A DNA stretch of 64,000 nucleotides from Pelagibius litoralis (GTDB lineage: Bacteria; Pseudomonadota; Alphaproteobacteria; Kiloniellales; Kiloniellaceae): assembly GCF_011683915.1 (NCBI RefSeq), contig NZ_JAAQPH010000015.1, positions 113,507 through 177,506 of the forward strand, read 5' to 3'. A program made the position numbers and the translations under genes. Numbering within the stretch: position 1 is the first letter of the stretch; each line of letters opens with the position of its first letter. Positions 1-8,407 of the stretch are shown here, piece after piece. The notes beneath the pieces are model-generated. The model searched no databases. It had not been told where the DNA came from and saw only the letters and a program-made list of their open reading frames with translations.

Positions 1-432
1 AACCGGGTGGGCGCCGGTCGGTTCAAGGCCTACAGCGCCGGCAGCCATCCGGCCGGCCGGGTTCACCCCTATGCGATCGATCTGTTGAAGAGCCTCAATC
101 ACCCGGTCGATCATCTGGCCAGCAAGTCCTGGGATGTTTTCGCGGGCGAGGGCGCGCCCCGGATGGATTTCGTCTTCACCGTCTGCGACAACGCGGCGGG
201 CGAGGCCTGTCCGCTCTGGCCGGGCGCGCCGATGCGGGCCCACTGGCCTTTCCGCGATCCCGCGGCAGCCGAGGGTTCCGAAGCGCAGAAGCGCCAGGTC
301 TTCGCCGATGTCTACGGGCAGATTCACAAGCGGGCGGAGATTTTCGTGAACCTGCCCATGAGCGCTCTCGATAAGCTCAGCCTGCAGAAGCGCCTGGACG
401 AGATGGCGGCTTCCTTTTCAGAGTCCGCTTGA
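1..432 (+). CDS. arsC: Arsenate reductase (ArsC, LMW-phosphatase type), 5'-truncated
   Basis: The reading frame is open from the first base, so the gene begins upstream of the window. What remains is the C-terminal ~140 residues of a low-molecular-weight tyrosine-phosphatase-fold arsenate reductase, which reduces As(V) to As(III) with thioredoxin-type thiols. Visible family signatures are the FKAYSAGSHP segment, the FVFTVCDNAAGEACP segment (with the redox Cys pair) and the HWPFRDPA segment. The N-terminal catalytic CX5R loop must lie outside the window. It is followed 18 bases later by an aquaporin gene, a combination known from arsenic detoxification loci where As(III) leaves through the channel. 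The GTG at 7 is internal and not a true start. Confidence 0.9.
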   Translation, partial: NRVGAGRFKAYSAGSHPAGRVHPYAIDLLKSLNHPVDHLASKSWDVFAGEGAPRMDFVFTVCDNAAGEACPLWPGAPMRAHWPFRDPAAAEGSEAQKRQVFADVYGQIHKRAEIFVNLPMSALDKLSLQKRLDEMAASFSESA

Positions 433-450
433 CGCGAAAGGCCTGATGTC

Positions 451-1149
451 GTGAACCAGGATCTTGCCCGCCGTCTCGCCGCAGAAGCCCTCGGCACCGC
501 TTTTCTGCTGGCCGTGGTAGTCGGCTCCGGCATCATGGGTGAGAGCCTGGCCGGTGGGAATACCGCCATCGCCCTCCTCGGCAACACCATCGCCACCGGC
601 GCGATCCTGGTGGTCTTGATCCTGATTTTCGGGCCGCTTTCCGGCGCCCATTTCAACCCGGCGGTCACGCTTTCCTTCGTGATGCAGGGCAAGCTGGAAA
701 AGCGTGTCGCCCTGCTTTATGTGGCGGTGCAGATTGCCGGGGCGCTGGCCGGCATGCTGATCGCCCATGCCATGTTCGAAGAACCGCTGTTCCAGGCCTC
801 CGCGAAGCTGCGCACGGGGCCTGCGCAGTGGCTGGCGGAGTTCGTCGCCACCTTCGGTCTGCTGGCCACCATTCTCGGCTGCGTCAGGTTCCGGGTTGAG
901 GCCGTGCCCTTTGCGGTAGGGCTCTACATCACCGCCGGTTATTGGTTCACGGCCTCGACCTCCTTTGCCAATCCCGCCGTTACCATCGCGCGCAGCTTCA
1001 CCGATACCTTCTCCGGCATCAGGCCGCTGGATGCACCGGGCTTCATCGTCGCCCAGCTGCTGGCGGCCGTGGCGGCAACCCTGGTTTTCGGCTGGCTGCT
1101 GGCGCCCCGGGCCGCGGCATCCCGGGCCGCGGAACGGGCTGCCGAATAG
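451..1149 (+). CDS. MIP-family aquaporin/aquaglyceroporin
   Basis: A 232-residue polytopic membrane channel of the major intrinsic protein family. Both pore half-helix motifs are present: HFNPAVT at about residues 68-74 and FANPAVT at about 171-177, the latter followed by ARSFTDTFSGI, typical of bacterial aquaporins. Six membrane spans are implied by the hydrophobic blocks. The start is GTG, 18 bases after the arsenate reductase stop. The linkage suggests the AqpS type, which lets arsenite leave the cell after ArsC has made it, but the substrate cannot be read from the sequence and water or glycerol conduction remains possible. Confidence 0.9.
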   Translation: MNQDLARRLAAEALGTAFLLAVVVGSGIMGESLAGGNTAIALLGNTIATGAILVVLILIFGPLSGAHFNPAVTLSFVMQGKLEKRVALLYVAVQIAGALAGMLIAHAMFEEPLFQASAKLRTGPAQWLAEFVATFGLLATILGCVRFRVEAVPFAVGLYITAGYWFTASTSFANPAVTIARSFTDTFSGIRPLDAPGFIVAQLLAAVAATLVFGWLLAPRAAASRAAERAAE

Positions 1150-1219
1150 GCCCACTGGTTCTCTCCGGTTTTGCGCTTTAGGATGCCGGCCCTGACATCC
1201 TGAGGCACGAGGGACAGTT

Positions 1220-2323
1220 ATGAAGGTCGACGGCAAGCCATACAGAACCATCTGGGTCAACGGCGACGGTTGGTCGGTCGAGATCATCGACCAGACTAGG
1301 ATGCCGCACCGCTTCGAAACCGTGACCCTGAAGACCGTCGCCGATGCGGCCCATGCCATCAAGGCGATGCTGGTGCGCGGTGCGCCCCTGATCGGCGCCA
1401 CGGCGGCCTACGGCGTTTGCCTCGCTCTGCGCGAAGACGACAGTGACGAGGCCATCGACCGCGCCCGCGACCTGCTGATCGAAACGCGGCCGACGGCGGT
1501 AAACCTGCGCTGGGCCCTGGACGAGATGCGCGAGGCCCTGCGCAACCGCCCGCGCGGCGAGCGCCTTGAAGCGGCCTACAGGCGTGCGGCGGAAATCTGC
1601 GATGAAGACGTGGAGATCTGTCGCTCCATCGGCCGCCACGGCCTTAAGCTCATTCAGGAAATCGCGGCGAAGAAACCGGCGGGCGAGCCGGTGAACATTC
1701 TGACCCACTGTAACGCCGGCTGGCTGGCGACCGTCGACTGGGGCACGGCGACTGCGCCGATGTATATGGCCTTCGAAGACGGCATTCCGGTTCACGTCTG
1801 GGCCGACGAGACGCGGCCGCGCAACCAGGGTGCCTCGCTCACCGCCTGGGAGCTGGGCCATCACGGCGTGCCGCACACGGTGATCGCCGATAACGTCGGC
1901 GGCCATCTGATGCAGCACGGCCAGGTCGACCTCTGCATCGTCGGCACCGACCGCACCACGGCCTCCGGCGACGTCTGCAACAAGATCGGCACCTACCTGA
2001 AGGCCCTGGCCGCCCACGACAACGGCGTGCCTTTCTACGTCGCGCTGCCGTCGCCGACCATCGACTGGACGGTACACGACGGCGTGAAGGAAATCCCCAT
2101 CGAACAGCGCAGCGGCGAGGAGGTCTCCCGGATGACCGGGCGCACGGCGGCGGGTGCCATCGAGACCGTGACCATCACGCCCGACGGCAGCCCGGTGGCG
2201 AACTACGCCTTCGACGTGACGCCGCGGCGCTACGTCACCGGACTGATCACCGAACGCGGCGTCGCCGAGCCCTCGCCGGAGGGTCTGGCGGCCCTGTTTC
2301 CAGAGCGGGTGGGGAGAGGCTGA
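1220..2323 (+). CDS. mtnA: S-methyl-5-thioribose-1-phosphate isomerase
   Basis: This 367-residue protein converts methylthioribose-1-phosphate to methylthioribulose-1-phosphate in methionine salvage. It matches the MtnA/eIF2B-like family over its full length: the [17 protein letters not shown] block near residue 55, the [13 protein letters not shown] segment near 160 (catalytic Cys region), and the [19 protein letters not shown] block near 240 (catalytic Asp). A GGGACAG-like sequence lies upstream of the ATG. Methylthioribose kinase (mtnK) is also in the window, but 8.6 kb away on the other strand, so the two are not one operon as in many bacteria. The next gene begins 3 bases after its stop. 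Confidence 0.95.
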   Translation: MKVDGKPYRTIWVNGDGWSVEIIDQTRMPHRFETVTLKTVADAAHAIKAMLVRGAPLIGATAAYGVCLALREDDSDEAIDRARDLLIETRPTAVNLRWALDEMREALRNRPRGERLEAAYRRAAEICDEDVEICRSIGRHGLKLIQEIAAKKPAGEPVNILTHCNAGWLATVDWGTATAPMYMAFEDGIPVHVWADETRPRNQGASLTAWELGHHGVPHTVIADNVGGHLMQHGQVDLCIVGTDRTTASGDVCNKIGTYLKALAAHDNGVPFYVALPSPTIDWTVHDGVKEIPIEQRSGEEVSRMTGRTAAGAIETVTITPDGSPVANYAFDVTPRRYVTGLITERGVAEPSPEGLAALFPERVGRG

Positions 2324-2325
2324 CC

Positions 2326-2814
2326 GTGAGGTCTCATATCGGCCGAAGAAATGCACTGTTGTTGCTTGCGACGGGAGCAGTTGGAGCGTTGGTTCATCCC
2401 GCGACAGCCTGCACCGTCGGATGGCCATATGAGCCAGAGAAGCCGTTTAGCGAGGCTTATCTGCAAGAAGGATACACTCTGTTTCGCGGAACCGTGGTCG
2501 ACTATGAAGTTGTGGGCCACTATGGCCTTGTGAGCTTTGCGGTTACACAAACATATCGAGGCCTCAGAGAGCGGGCCTGGAGGGCTGTTTGGGCCAACAG
2601 CACGTTTGGTGTTCCTAAAGATCTGGATAGCTTCAAGGTTGAAGTAGGTAAAGACCTAGTCGTCGCCTTGCGGGATGGCGGCGGCTTCTTTGACCCGAAG
2701 GGCATTACGCTTCGTTGGAAACCGGTGATCGTACAAGACTCTTGCCGTGAGCCTGCGATGCAGAAGTTCGTGGTTATGGAACCAGTTCTTAAAAAGGCCG
2801 GTTTGATCGACTGA
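2326..2814 (+). CDS. Secreted protein of unknown function
   Basis: A 162-residue protein starting with GTG, 3 bases after mtnA. The N-terminus has RRNA followed by a hydrophobic stretch (LLLLATGAVGALV) and a probable cleavage site before a Cys near residue 28, so it is exported, by Sec or possibly Tat. After that Cys come an aromatic/proline-rich segment and FRGTVVDYE, then alternating beta-like segments and a second Cys (VQDSC). The layout recalls small TIMP/NTR-like OB-fold exported proteins, but this is only a resemblance. Base composition is clearly lower in GC than mtnA, which suggests separate acquisition. The function is unknown. Confidence 0.7.
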   Translation: MRSHIGRRNALLLLATGAVGALVHPATACTVGWPYEPEKPFSEAYLQEGYTLFRGTVVDYEVVGHYGLVSFAVTQTYRGLRERAWRAVWANSTFGVPKDLDSFKVEVGKDLVVALRDGGGFFDPKGITLRWKPVIVQDSCREPAMQKFVVMEPVLKKAGLID

Positions 2815-2827
2815 CTCAGTCTATCGG

Positions 2828-3646
2828 CTAGTTTCGAAAGAACGCCTCGGTCTCCTCATCCGCCGGGAAGAAGTGTTCGACCCGCACCTCCTGCAGGGTC
2901 ACGTCGAAGGGCGTGCCCAGGGTGGTGATGGTGGTGAAGAAACTCAGGCGGTGGCCGTCCTTCTCGAAGACCGTGGTGAGCACCGGCGCGCGCCATTCGT
3001 GGGCGGTCTCCAGCGGGCAATGCTGCGGCACATCGGGATAGGTGTTGAGCGCCGCGATCAGGTCGACAATGTCCTGTGGCTCGCCGCTGGCGATCGATTC
3101 CGCCCGCAGGCGGCAGAGCAGGAAGTGGGCGACCTTCTCCCAATCCCGGATGTAGGGCCGTAAGCCGTCGGGACTGAAGAGCGCGTGCATCAGGTTCGGG
3201 CGGCCGCCGGTGGCCAGATCGGACTGGGCATTAGCCATGAGAAGCGCCATCAGCCGCCCCGCCCCTTCGTTGGCCCGCTGCAGATTCGCCAGATGGTCGA
3301 TGACCACCGCCGGATAGGGTTCGTGCTTCTGCAGCAGGTGGTCCAGTGCCTTGGTCACGGCCGCCATTTCCGGCTCCGACAGATCGCTTTCCCGGTAGCG
3401 TGGTGCAAAGCCCGCGGCCAGCAACAGGGCGTTGCGTTCGCGCAGGGGAATTTCCAGGGCCTGGCCGAGGGACAGCACCATGCCCTCGCTGGGCCGCGCC
3501 CGGCCGGATTCGAGGAAGGAAAGGTGGCGCTGGGAGACGTCGCAGCGCAGCGACAGCTCCAGCTGGGAGATGCGCCGCGACTGCCGCCAGGCCTTCAGAC
3601 GCTGGGGAAAGCTCTCGCTGCGGCTCAGGGTGGTCATCAGGTTCAT
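2828..3646 (-). CDS. XRE-family regulator with MmyB-like ligand domain
   Basis: A 272-residue transcriptional regulator. Residues ~10-65 form a Cro/CI-type helix-turn-helix (RLKAWRQSRRISQLELSLR, then VSQRHLSFLESGRARPS). The rest matches the MmyB-like ligand-binding domain (RNALLLAAGFAPRY, then a segment ending EVRVEHFFPADEETEAFFR). The open frame runs further upstream, but the first well-placed start is the ATG at 3646, since the extra 62 residues have no family match. It is divergent from a membrane SRPBCC gene, and a perfect 23-bp palindrome lies between them, so it probably controls that gene and itself. Confidence 0.9.
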   Translation of the reverse strand: MNLMTTLSRSESFPQRLKAWRQSRRISQLELSLRCDVSQRHLSFLESGRARPSEGMVLSLGQALEIPLRERNALLLAAGFAPRYRESDLSEPEMAAVTKALDHLLQKHEPYPAVVIDHLANLQRANEGAGRLMALLMANAQSDLATGGRPNLMHALFSPDGLRPYIRDWEKVAHFLLCRLRAESIASGEPQDIVDLIAALNTYPDVPQHCPLETAHEWRAPVLTTVFEKDGHRLSFFTTITTLGTPFDVTLQEVRVEHFFPADEETEAFFRN

Positions 3647-3677
3647 TCCCGCAGTCTGGCCAAACGATGCACAAGCG

Positions 3678-3700
3678 GCAATTACCTGCCAGGTAATTGC
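3678..3700. promoter_or_regulatory. Perfect 23-bp palindrome, candidate operator
   Basis: Two 11-base arms (GCAATTACCTG and its exact reverse complement) are separated by one base. The site is 32 bases upstream of the XRE regulator start and 89 bases upstream of the divergent SRPBCC gene. Its position and symmetry fit an operator for the dimeric XRE regulator. Confidence 0.7.
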
Positions 3701-3789
3701 GGAGCCGCCGCGTGGACGACAGTCTGCCGTCCAATCGACGTGAAGGCCAACACTCACAGCATCAACACTCACGACAAAGGAGTTTTTCC

Positions 3790-4758
3790 ATGTCTGCTCA
3801 AGTGTCTGCTCAAGCCCCCCTCTACGAAGCAAACGACGGCCTGCTGCGCACCGCGTTGAAGGCCAACGCCGGCCTGTCCCTGACGGTGGGCCTGATTCTG
3901 GCCCTGGCCGGCGGCCCGCTGGCGGCCTGGATAAGCCCGCTTCCGCAAACGCTCTTCGGTCTCTCGACCGAAACCCTGCTGCGGTTGACCGGCGTTGAGT
4001 TGATGATCTTCGCCGCCCTGCCGTTCTGGGTCGCGCGGCGGGACCGCTTGTCGCTGCCGCTGACCCGGCTCGTCATCGCGCTGGATCTGCTCTGGGTCGC
4101 CGGTTCCGCGATGCTGCTTTTCGCCCTGCCGGAGACTCTGACCGCGACCGGTGCCTGGGCCGTCGGGCTTTCCGCCCTGCTGGTTCTGGATTTCGTTCTG
4201 CTGCAGGCTTTCGGCCTCTGGCAGCTCTACCAGGGCAAGTCAGAACTCACCCTGCGCTGGGAAGGCAGTGATCTGCACATCCATGCTGAAGGCCTGGTGG
4301 ACGCGCCGGCCGAGGTTGTCTGGCAGGTGATGGCCGATCAGGAAGGTTATGCGGCGGTCGCCGACAACATTGCCGACGTGAAGGTGGTGGAGGGGCAGGG
4401 CCTCGGGATGATCCGGCGCTGCAGCGATGCTTCGGGGCAGGCCTGGAGCGAGCGCTGCACGCTTTGGGAGGAGGGCAGGGCTTTCACCTTCGTCGTCGAC
4501 ACCGATGCGCCGGACTATCCCTATCCGCTGGACTACCTGCAGGGCCGCTGGTCCATGATGCCGGCGGGGGACCTGATCAGCGTGAACATGGATTTTGTCG
4601 TCCGGCCCAGGCCCGGGCTGCTGAAGGCTCTGCAGTTCCGTATTCTGCTGGCCGTGCTGCTGCCGGTCTGTGACCGTCTTCTGACGAATTGGGCAACCCG
4701 TATGCAGAGCGAGGCGGCGGCCGCCTGGGCCCAGCCGGGCCTGCGCAAGACCGCCTGA
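3790..4758 (+). CDS. Membrane protein with C-terminal SRPBCC domain
   Basis: A 322-residue protein. Residues ~20-160 hold about four hydrophobic segments resembling small DoxX-like or unknown membrane modules. Residues ~180-315 form an SRPBCC (START/polyketide-cyclase-like) hydrophobic-ligand fold, with VDAPAEVVWQVMADQEGYA as the typical opening strand and helix. The ATG at 3790 is chosen because AAAGGAG precedes it at good spacing; the longer open frame would run into the operator. It is divergent from the XRE regulator and probably under its control. The ligand or enzymatic role is unknown. Confidence 0.82.
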   Translation: MSAQVSAQAPLYEANDGLLRTALKANAGLSLTVGLILALAGGPLAAWISPLPQTLFGLSTETLLRLTGVELMIFAALPFWVARRDRLSLPLTRLVIALDLLWVAGSAMLLFALPETLTATGAWAVGLSALLVLDFVLLQAFGLWQLYQGKSELTLRWEGSDLHIHAEGLVDAPAEVVWQVMADQEGYAAVADNIADVKVVEGQGLGMIRRCSDASGQAWSERCTLWEEGRAFTFVVDTDAPDYPYPLDYLQGRWSMMPAGDLISVNMDFVVRPRPGLLKALQFRILLAVLLPVCDRLLTNWATRMQSEAAAAWAQPGLRKTA

Positions 4759-4799
4759 AGTCCTGAGAGGGGGCGTCGCCTTGGCGCCCTCCTTCCGGC

Positions 4800-5621
4800 C
4801 TATGCCTCCGGCGCCACCAGTTTGCGGTAGAGGTGCCAGGTGGTGTGGCCGAGAATGGGCAGGGCCACGAAAAGCCCGATGAAGAAGGGGCCGATGGCGA
4901 TCATCAGCAGGATCATGATGACAAAGGCCCAGCCGATCATCGGCACCGGATTGGTGACCACCGCGCGCACCGAGGTGATCATGGCGGTGACGAAGTCGAG
5001 TTCCCGTTCCAGCAGTAGCGGGAAGGAGACGACGGTCAGGGAAAACAGAACCAGGGCCATGGCGGCGCCGATGACATGCCCGATCGCCAGGAACATCAGG
5101 CCTTCGGGGGTGCCGAGCACGACCGAGACGAAAGCGTCCATGGTGGTCGGTGCGCGCAGGCCGATGAAAAGGGCGATGAGGATGCGCACCTGGTACATCC
5201 AGACCACCAGCACGAAGAGCGAGACGAAGGCCATCCAGCCCAGTTCGCGCTTACGCTGGGCAAAGACCACGCCCAGAACCCCGGGCCAATCAAGGGCTTC
5301 GCCCGCTTCGCGGCGCCGGCTGACTTCATAGAGGCCGACGGCAACGAAGGGCCCGATGAGGGCGAAGCCGACCGCCAGGGGATAGGAGATGTAGCTCATG
5401 CCCAGGGCCGAGGCGGTCAGCACGATGAGCATCCCGCCCAGGGCATAGACCCCGCCGAAGAACAGACCGAAGCGGGGCGCGGCGCGGAAATCACGCAGCC
5501 CCTGGCCCAGGGCGTCGACGATGTCGCCGGCGCCGATGGTCAGAACCTGCGGCGCGGCTTTTGGTCTTTCGCCGCTGTTCTCGGCCCCCTCAGAGGCCAC
5601 GGGTTTTTCGTCCTGGCTCAT
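4800..5621 (-). CDS. DUF2189 integral membrane protein
   Basis: A protein of ~273 residues with a polar, Pro/Glu-rich N-terminus and about six membrane spans from residue ~55 on. The order of segments (LRDFRAAPRFGLFFGGVYALGG, then GPFVAVGLYEVSRRREAG, ending LPILGHTTWHLYRKLV) matches the DUF2189 family, whose biochemical role is unknown. ATG at 5621 (MSQDEK) is used; an in-frame ATG at 5633 and a TTG at 5642 are alternatives, and a GGGAAGG further upstream does not settle the choice. It is convergent with the SRPBCC gene and divergent from the LysE-type exporter. Confidence 0.85.
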   Translation of the reverse strand: MSQDEKPVASEGAENSGERPKAAPQVLTIGAGDIVDALGQGLRDFRAAPRFGLFFGGVYALGGMLIVLTASALGMSYISYPLAVGFALIGPFVAVGLYEVSRRREAGEALDWPGVLGVVFAQRKRELGWMAFVSLFVLVVWMYQVRILIALFIGLRAPTTMDAFVSVVLGTPEGLMFLAIGHVIGAAMALVLFSLTVVSFPLLLERELDFVTAMITSVRAVVTNPVPMIGWAFVIMILLMIAIGPFFIGLFVALPILGHTTWHLYRKLVAPEA

Positions 5622-5782
5622 CGCTAGTGTCATATCCCACAAGCCAAGACCTTCCCTTGATCTGGATCAGGGCGGCATTTGGCGCCGTTTCCAAGGCTCT
5701 CCACCGTTCCCGGCAAGTCTGCTACATTTCTAATATAGTCTGCGGCTGTTCTTTGAGGATGATTTTTGAGGATCTTGCGGTA

Positions 5783-6409
5783 ATGACGTTTTCGATGTCG
5801 CTGGAAACCTTCCTGGCCTTTGTGGTGGCCATGTCGCTGCTCTCGCTGACGCCAGGCCCCGGTTTTCTGGCGGTGGTCGCGCGCAGCCTGGGCGGCGGGC
5901 TGATGTCGGGCTTTGCCACCATCCTTGGCCTGATCCTGGGGGATATTCTCTTTTTGATCCTGGCCATCGTCGGGCTCTCGGCCCTGGCCGCGGCCATGGG
6001 CGAGTTTTTCCTGGTGGTGAAGATTCTGGGCGCGGGCTACCTGATCTGGCTGGGCATCATGACCTGGCGCGCCAGGATTTCTCCGCCTCCGGCGGGTGTC
6101 GCCATGCACAAGGCAGACTTTCACCGCTCCTTCGCCCTGGGCTTTGTGGTGACTCTGGGCAACCCCAAGACGATTCTTTTCTACAGCGCCCTGGTGCCGA
6201 CCTTTATCGATATGGCGGCGCTGACCCTTGGCGACGTGGCGCTGCTCAGCCTTGTGGTTGCCCTGGTGTCGCTTGTCGTCCTCGGCGCCTATGCTTTCCT
6301 GGCGACACGCGCCGGCCGCTCGATCAAGTCGCCGCGCGCCTTTCGCTGGCTGAACCGGGCGACCGGCGGCCTGCTGGTGGGTGCCGGCGTTGCGGTGGCA
6401 ACGCGATAA
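5783..6409 (+). CDS. LysE/RhtB-family amino-acid exporter
   Basis: A 208-residue inner-membrane protein with the family signature LTPGPGFLAVVARSLGGG in the first helix and the GNPKTILFY segment near residue 130. Six hydrophobic segments are expected. RhtB-type proteins export amino acids such as homoserine, threonine or leucine; the substrate cannot be told here. ATG 5783 was chosen with GAGG upstream. An in-frame ATG at 5759 would add eight residues. It is followed 22 bases later by a small DUF1761 membrane protein, probably on the same transcript. Confidence 0.88.
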   Translation: MTFSMSLETFLAFVVAMSLLSLTPGPGFLAVVARSLGGGLMSGFATILGLILGDILFLILAIVGLSALAAAMGEFFLVVKILGAGYLIWLGIMTWRARISPPPAGVAMHKADFHRSFALGFVVTLGNPKTILFYSALVPTFIDMAALTLGDVALLSLVVALVSLVVLGAYAFLATRAGRSIKSPRAFRWLNRATGGLLVGAGVAVATR

Positions 6410-6431
6410 GATACAACTGGGGGAGGGGATC

Positions 6432-6845
6432 ATGGAATTCACAGGCATCAACTATCTGGCGGTGGTGGCCGCCATGGTGGCCAGCTACGTCTTCGGCTCG
6501 GTCTACTACATGTCGCTGGCCAAGCCCTGGATGGCAGCCCTCGGCAAGACCGAGGAAGAAGTGAAGGCCGGTGCCGGACCATCCGTCTATGTCATCACCG
6601 CCATCGCCCAACTGGTCATGGCCTTCATGCTGGCCGGCATCATGGGGCATCTGGGCAGCGTCGGTATGGGGGCGGCGGGCGGTCTCACCACCGCGTTTTT
6701 CGTCTGGCTCGGTTTTGTCGCCACCACGCTGGTGGTGAACCACGGTTTCCAGGGCGCAAAGCGCAGCCTGACCGTCATCGACGGCGCCCACTGGCTCGGC
6801 GTCCTGCTGGTCCAGGGCCTGGTGATCGGGCTGTTCGGGATTTAG
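6432..6845 (+). CDS. DUF1761 small membrane protein
   Basis: A 137-residue integral membrane protein beginning at ATG 6432 after a GGGAGGGG ribosome-binding sequence. It has about four membrane spans and the DUF1761 pattern: an N-terminal NYLAVVAAMVASYVFGSVYY segment, WMAALGK between the first two helices, and HWLGVLLVQGLVIGLF at the end. The function of this family is unknown. It sits close behind the LysE-type gene in the same direction. A fragment of a short repeat (CCCTCACCCCGGCC) that also occurs in the 57-60 kb repeats follows its stop codon. Confidence 0.85.
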   Translation: MEFTGINYLAVVAAMVASYVFGSVYYMSLAKPWMAALGKTEEEVKAGAGPSVYVITAIAQLVMAFMLAGIMGHLGSVGMGAAGGLTTAFFVWLGFVATTLVVNHGFQGAKRSLTVIDGAHWLGVLLVQGLVIGLFGI

Positions 6846-6870
6846 GGAAGTTCCCCCTCACCCCGGCCCC

Positions 6871-7704
6871 TCAATCCACGAACATCGGGCCGGGGTTGCT
6901 GTAGAGTTCTTCGTAGTGGACCAGGTTTTGTGCACCCTCCAGCGGACAGGGCTCGCCGTCGCGGAAAGCCCATTCGCCGCGGTCGCAGTTCTCCGCGATG
7001 ACATAGCCGTTGATGTAGAAGCGCCGATCCATCGCCGAGCGGTTGGGGCCGGAGCCGTGCAGGGTATGCACATGCCAGAGTGCGACATCGCCGGGCTCCA
7101 TCTCCACCACCACCGTATTCGCCGCATCGACCCCGAAGCGCGTGAGGTCGGCGTCGTCCAGGGCTTCGTGAAGAGACGGACGTGTGGGATCGAAAGGCAA
7201 CTCGCCCAGGCGGTGGCTGCCGGGGCAGACCACCATGGCGCCGTTCTCCGCCCGGTGCGGGTCGATGGCGATGCCGGTCTGAACGTAGGAACGCGCCAGA
7301 TCCCGGAAGGCTTCGCGCGGCCGGCGGGAGCGTGAATCCTGATGAAACCCGAACTCGGCCTCGGCCCCCGGCGCCTTCCAGTGCATCTGGTTGATGATCT
7401 GCTTCAGATTGCGGCCGATGAGCGGCTCCAGGATTTGCAGGATGCGCGGGTCGCGGCGCGTCCGCTCCAGCGTTGCATCGATCCAGCCGGGCCACTGCAC
7501 CAGGCGCAGGATGCTGCCCAGTTTGGCGTCTTCGGCCAGGCGGAAAAAGGTATTGCGGTCGCGCCAGCTACGCCCACCGGCCAGCGCCCTGGCGTGGATA
7601 CCGTCGAAGGCCCGCGCCATTTCGGTCACTTCGCCGGCATCGAAAACGCCGCGCACGATGGTATAGCCGTCGGCCTCGAACTGCGCGGCCTGTGCCTGGT
7701 TCAT
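6871..7704 (-). CDS. Phytanoyl-CoA dioxygenase (PhyH) family protein
   Basis: A 277-residue Fe(II)/2-oxoglutarate-dependent oxygenase of the PhyH family. The iron-binding facial triad is visible: the H-x-D of FGFHQDSRSRRP near residue 137 and the distal His in ALWHVHTLHGSGPNRS near residue 215, with the Arg that holds 2-oxoglutarate shortly after. The start is ATG 7704 preceded by AGAGGAGAA. Members hydroxylate varied small molecules (phytanoyl-CoA, ectoine, secondary metabolites), so no substrate is assigned. No obvious partner gene lies beside it. A second PhyH protein occurs at 47.6 kb. Confidence 0.88.
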   Translation of the reverse strand: MNQAQAAQFEADGYTIVRGVFDAGEVTEMARAFDGIHARALAGGRSWRDRNTFFRLAEDAKLGSILRLVQWPGWIDATLERTRRDPRILQILEPLIGRNLKQIINQMHWKAPGAEAEFGFHQDSRSRRPREAFRDLARSYVQTGIAIDPHRAENGAMVVCPGSHRLGELPFDPTRPSLHEALDDADLTRFGVDAANTVVVEMEPGDVALWHVHTLHGSGPNRSAMDRRFYINGYVIAENCDRGEWAFRDGEPCPLEGAQNLVHYEELYSNPGPMFVD

Positions 7705-7966
7705 AAGTTCTCCTCTGGGGGGCTCCTTGGCGGCGTTCCGGTCCATTCGGCTGCGTCCTGCGGCTCCTGACTACCACGACCGCTGCGCAGAATCTCCCTC
7801 GTCGCACCCCACCCGCGTTCTGCGGGTATGGCGATGAACCTTTTTTGCCCTTTGCGCGACACAGACCTGTGCGGTGACCACCTGCGGCGATGCCGCGGGG
7901 TGTCCCTGTGTGGGCTTGGACAGCGAGGTCAGTCGGAAACCCTTTATTTTTTTGCGGAGAGTACCA

Positions 7967-8407
7967 GTGACACCCAGACAGAAGGATATCATCCACGAAA
8001 CCTGGCAGTGCGTCATTCCCATCGGGGATACGGCTGCCAAGCTGTTCTATGATCGCCTGTTTGAGATCGACAGCAGCCTCAAGCCGCTGTTTGCCAACAC
8101 CGATCTGTCACAGCAGCGGATGAAGCTGCTGAAATCGCTGAACGATATCGTTGACAGCATCGACAACCTTGAGGCCTTGCTGCCGGAGGTTCAGGCGCTC
8201 GGCCGCCGTCATCTGGCTTATGGCGTGCGCGACGAAAACTATGACACGGTCGGCGCGGCCTTGCTCTGGACCTTGGAACAGGGGCTTGGCGAGGCCTGGA
8301 GCGAAGAAGCCGCTGAAGCCTGGGCGGCGGCCTATGCTCTGATCGCGGAAGTCATGGTCGATGCCACCAGGCAACCCGACGAGGCGATTGCCAGGGCGGC
8401 GCTTTAG
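7967..8407 (+). CDS. Single-domain bacterial haemoglobin (first copy)
   Basis: A 146-residue globin of the flavohaemoglobin/Vitreoscilla-haemoglobin type without a reductase domain. The proximal haem His is H82 in GRRHLAYGV, followed by the conserved Tyr in DENYDTVG; the distal pocket Gln is near residue 50. Such proteins bind O2 or NO and support NO detoxification or respiration at low oxygen. GTG 7967 is chosen because GGAGAG lies 6 bases before it and the N-terminus then aligns with the paralogue at 9607. It is convergent with a LysR gene, overlapping it by 4 bases. Confidence 0.88.
   Translation: MTPRQKDIIHETWQCVIPIGDTAAKLFYDRLFEIDSSLKPLFANTDLSQQRMKLLKSLNDIVDSIDNLEALLPEVQALGRRHLAYGVRDENYDTVGAALLWTLEQGLGEAWSEEAAEAWAAAYALIAEVMVDATRQPDEAIARAAL

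Noticed and set aside
418..1401. Long minus-strand open frame (327 residues) opposite the aquaporin and mtnA start
   Set aside because: It is antisense to genes with clear family motifs and has no motif or ribosome-binding sequence of its own; long antisense frames are expected in high-GC DNA.
3647..3832. N-terminal extension of the XRE regulator frame
   Set aside because: It would run across the palindrome and the start of the divergent gene and shows no family similarity.
4766..4795. Terminator between the convergent SRPBCC and DUF2189 genes
   Set aside because: The GGGGGCG and CGCCCTCC arms pair poorly and no T tract follows on either strand.
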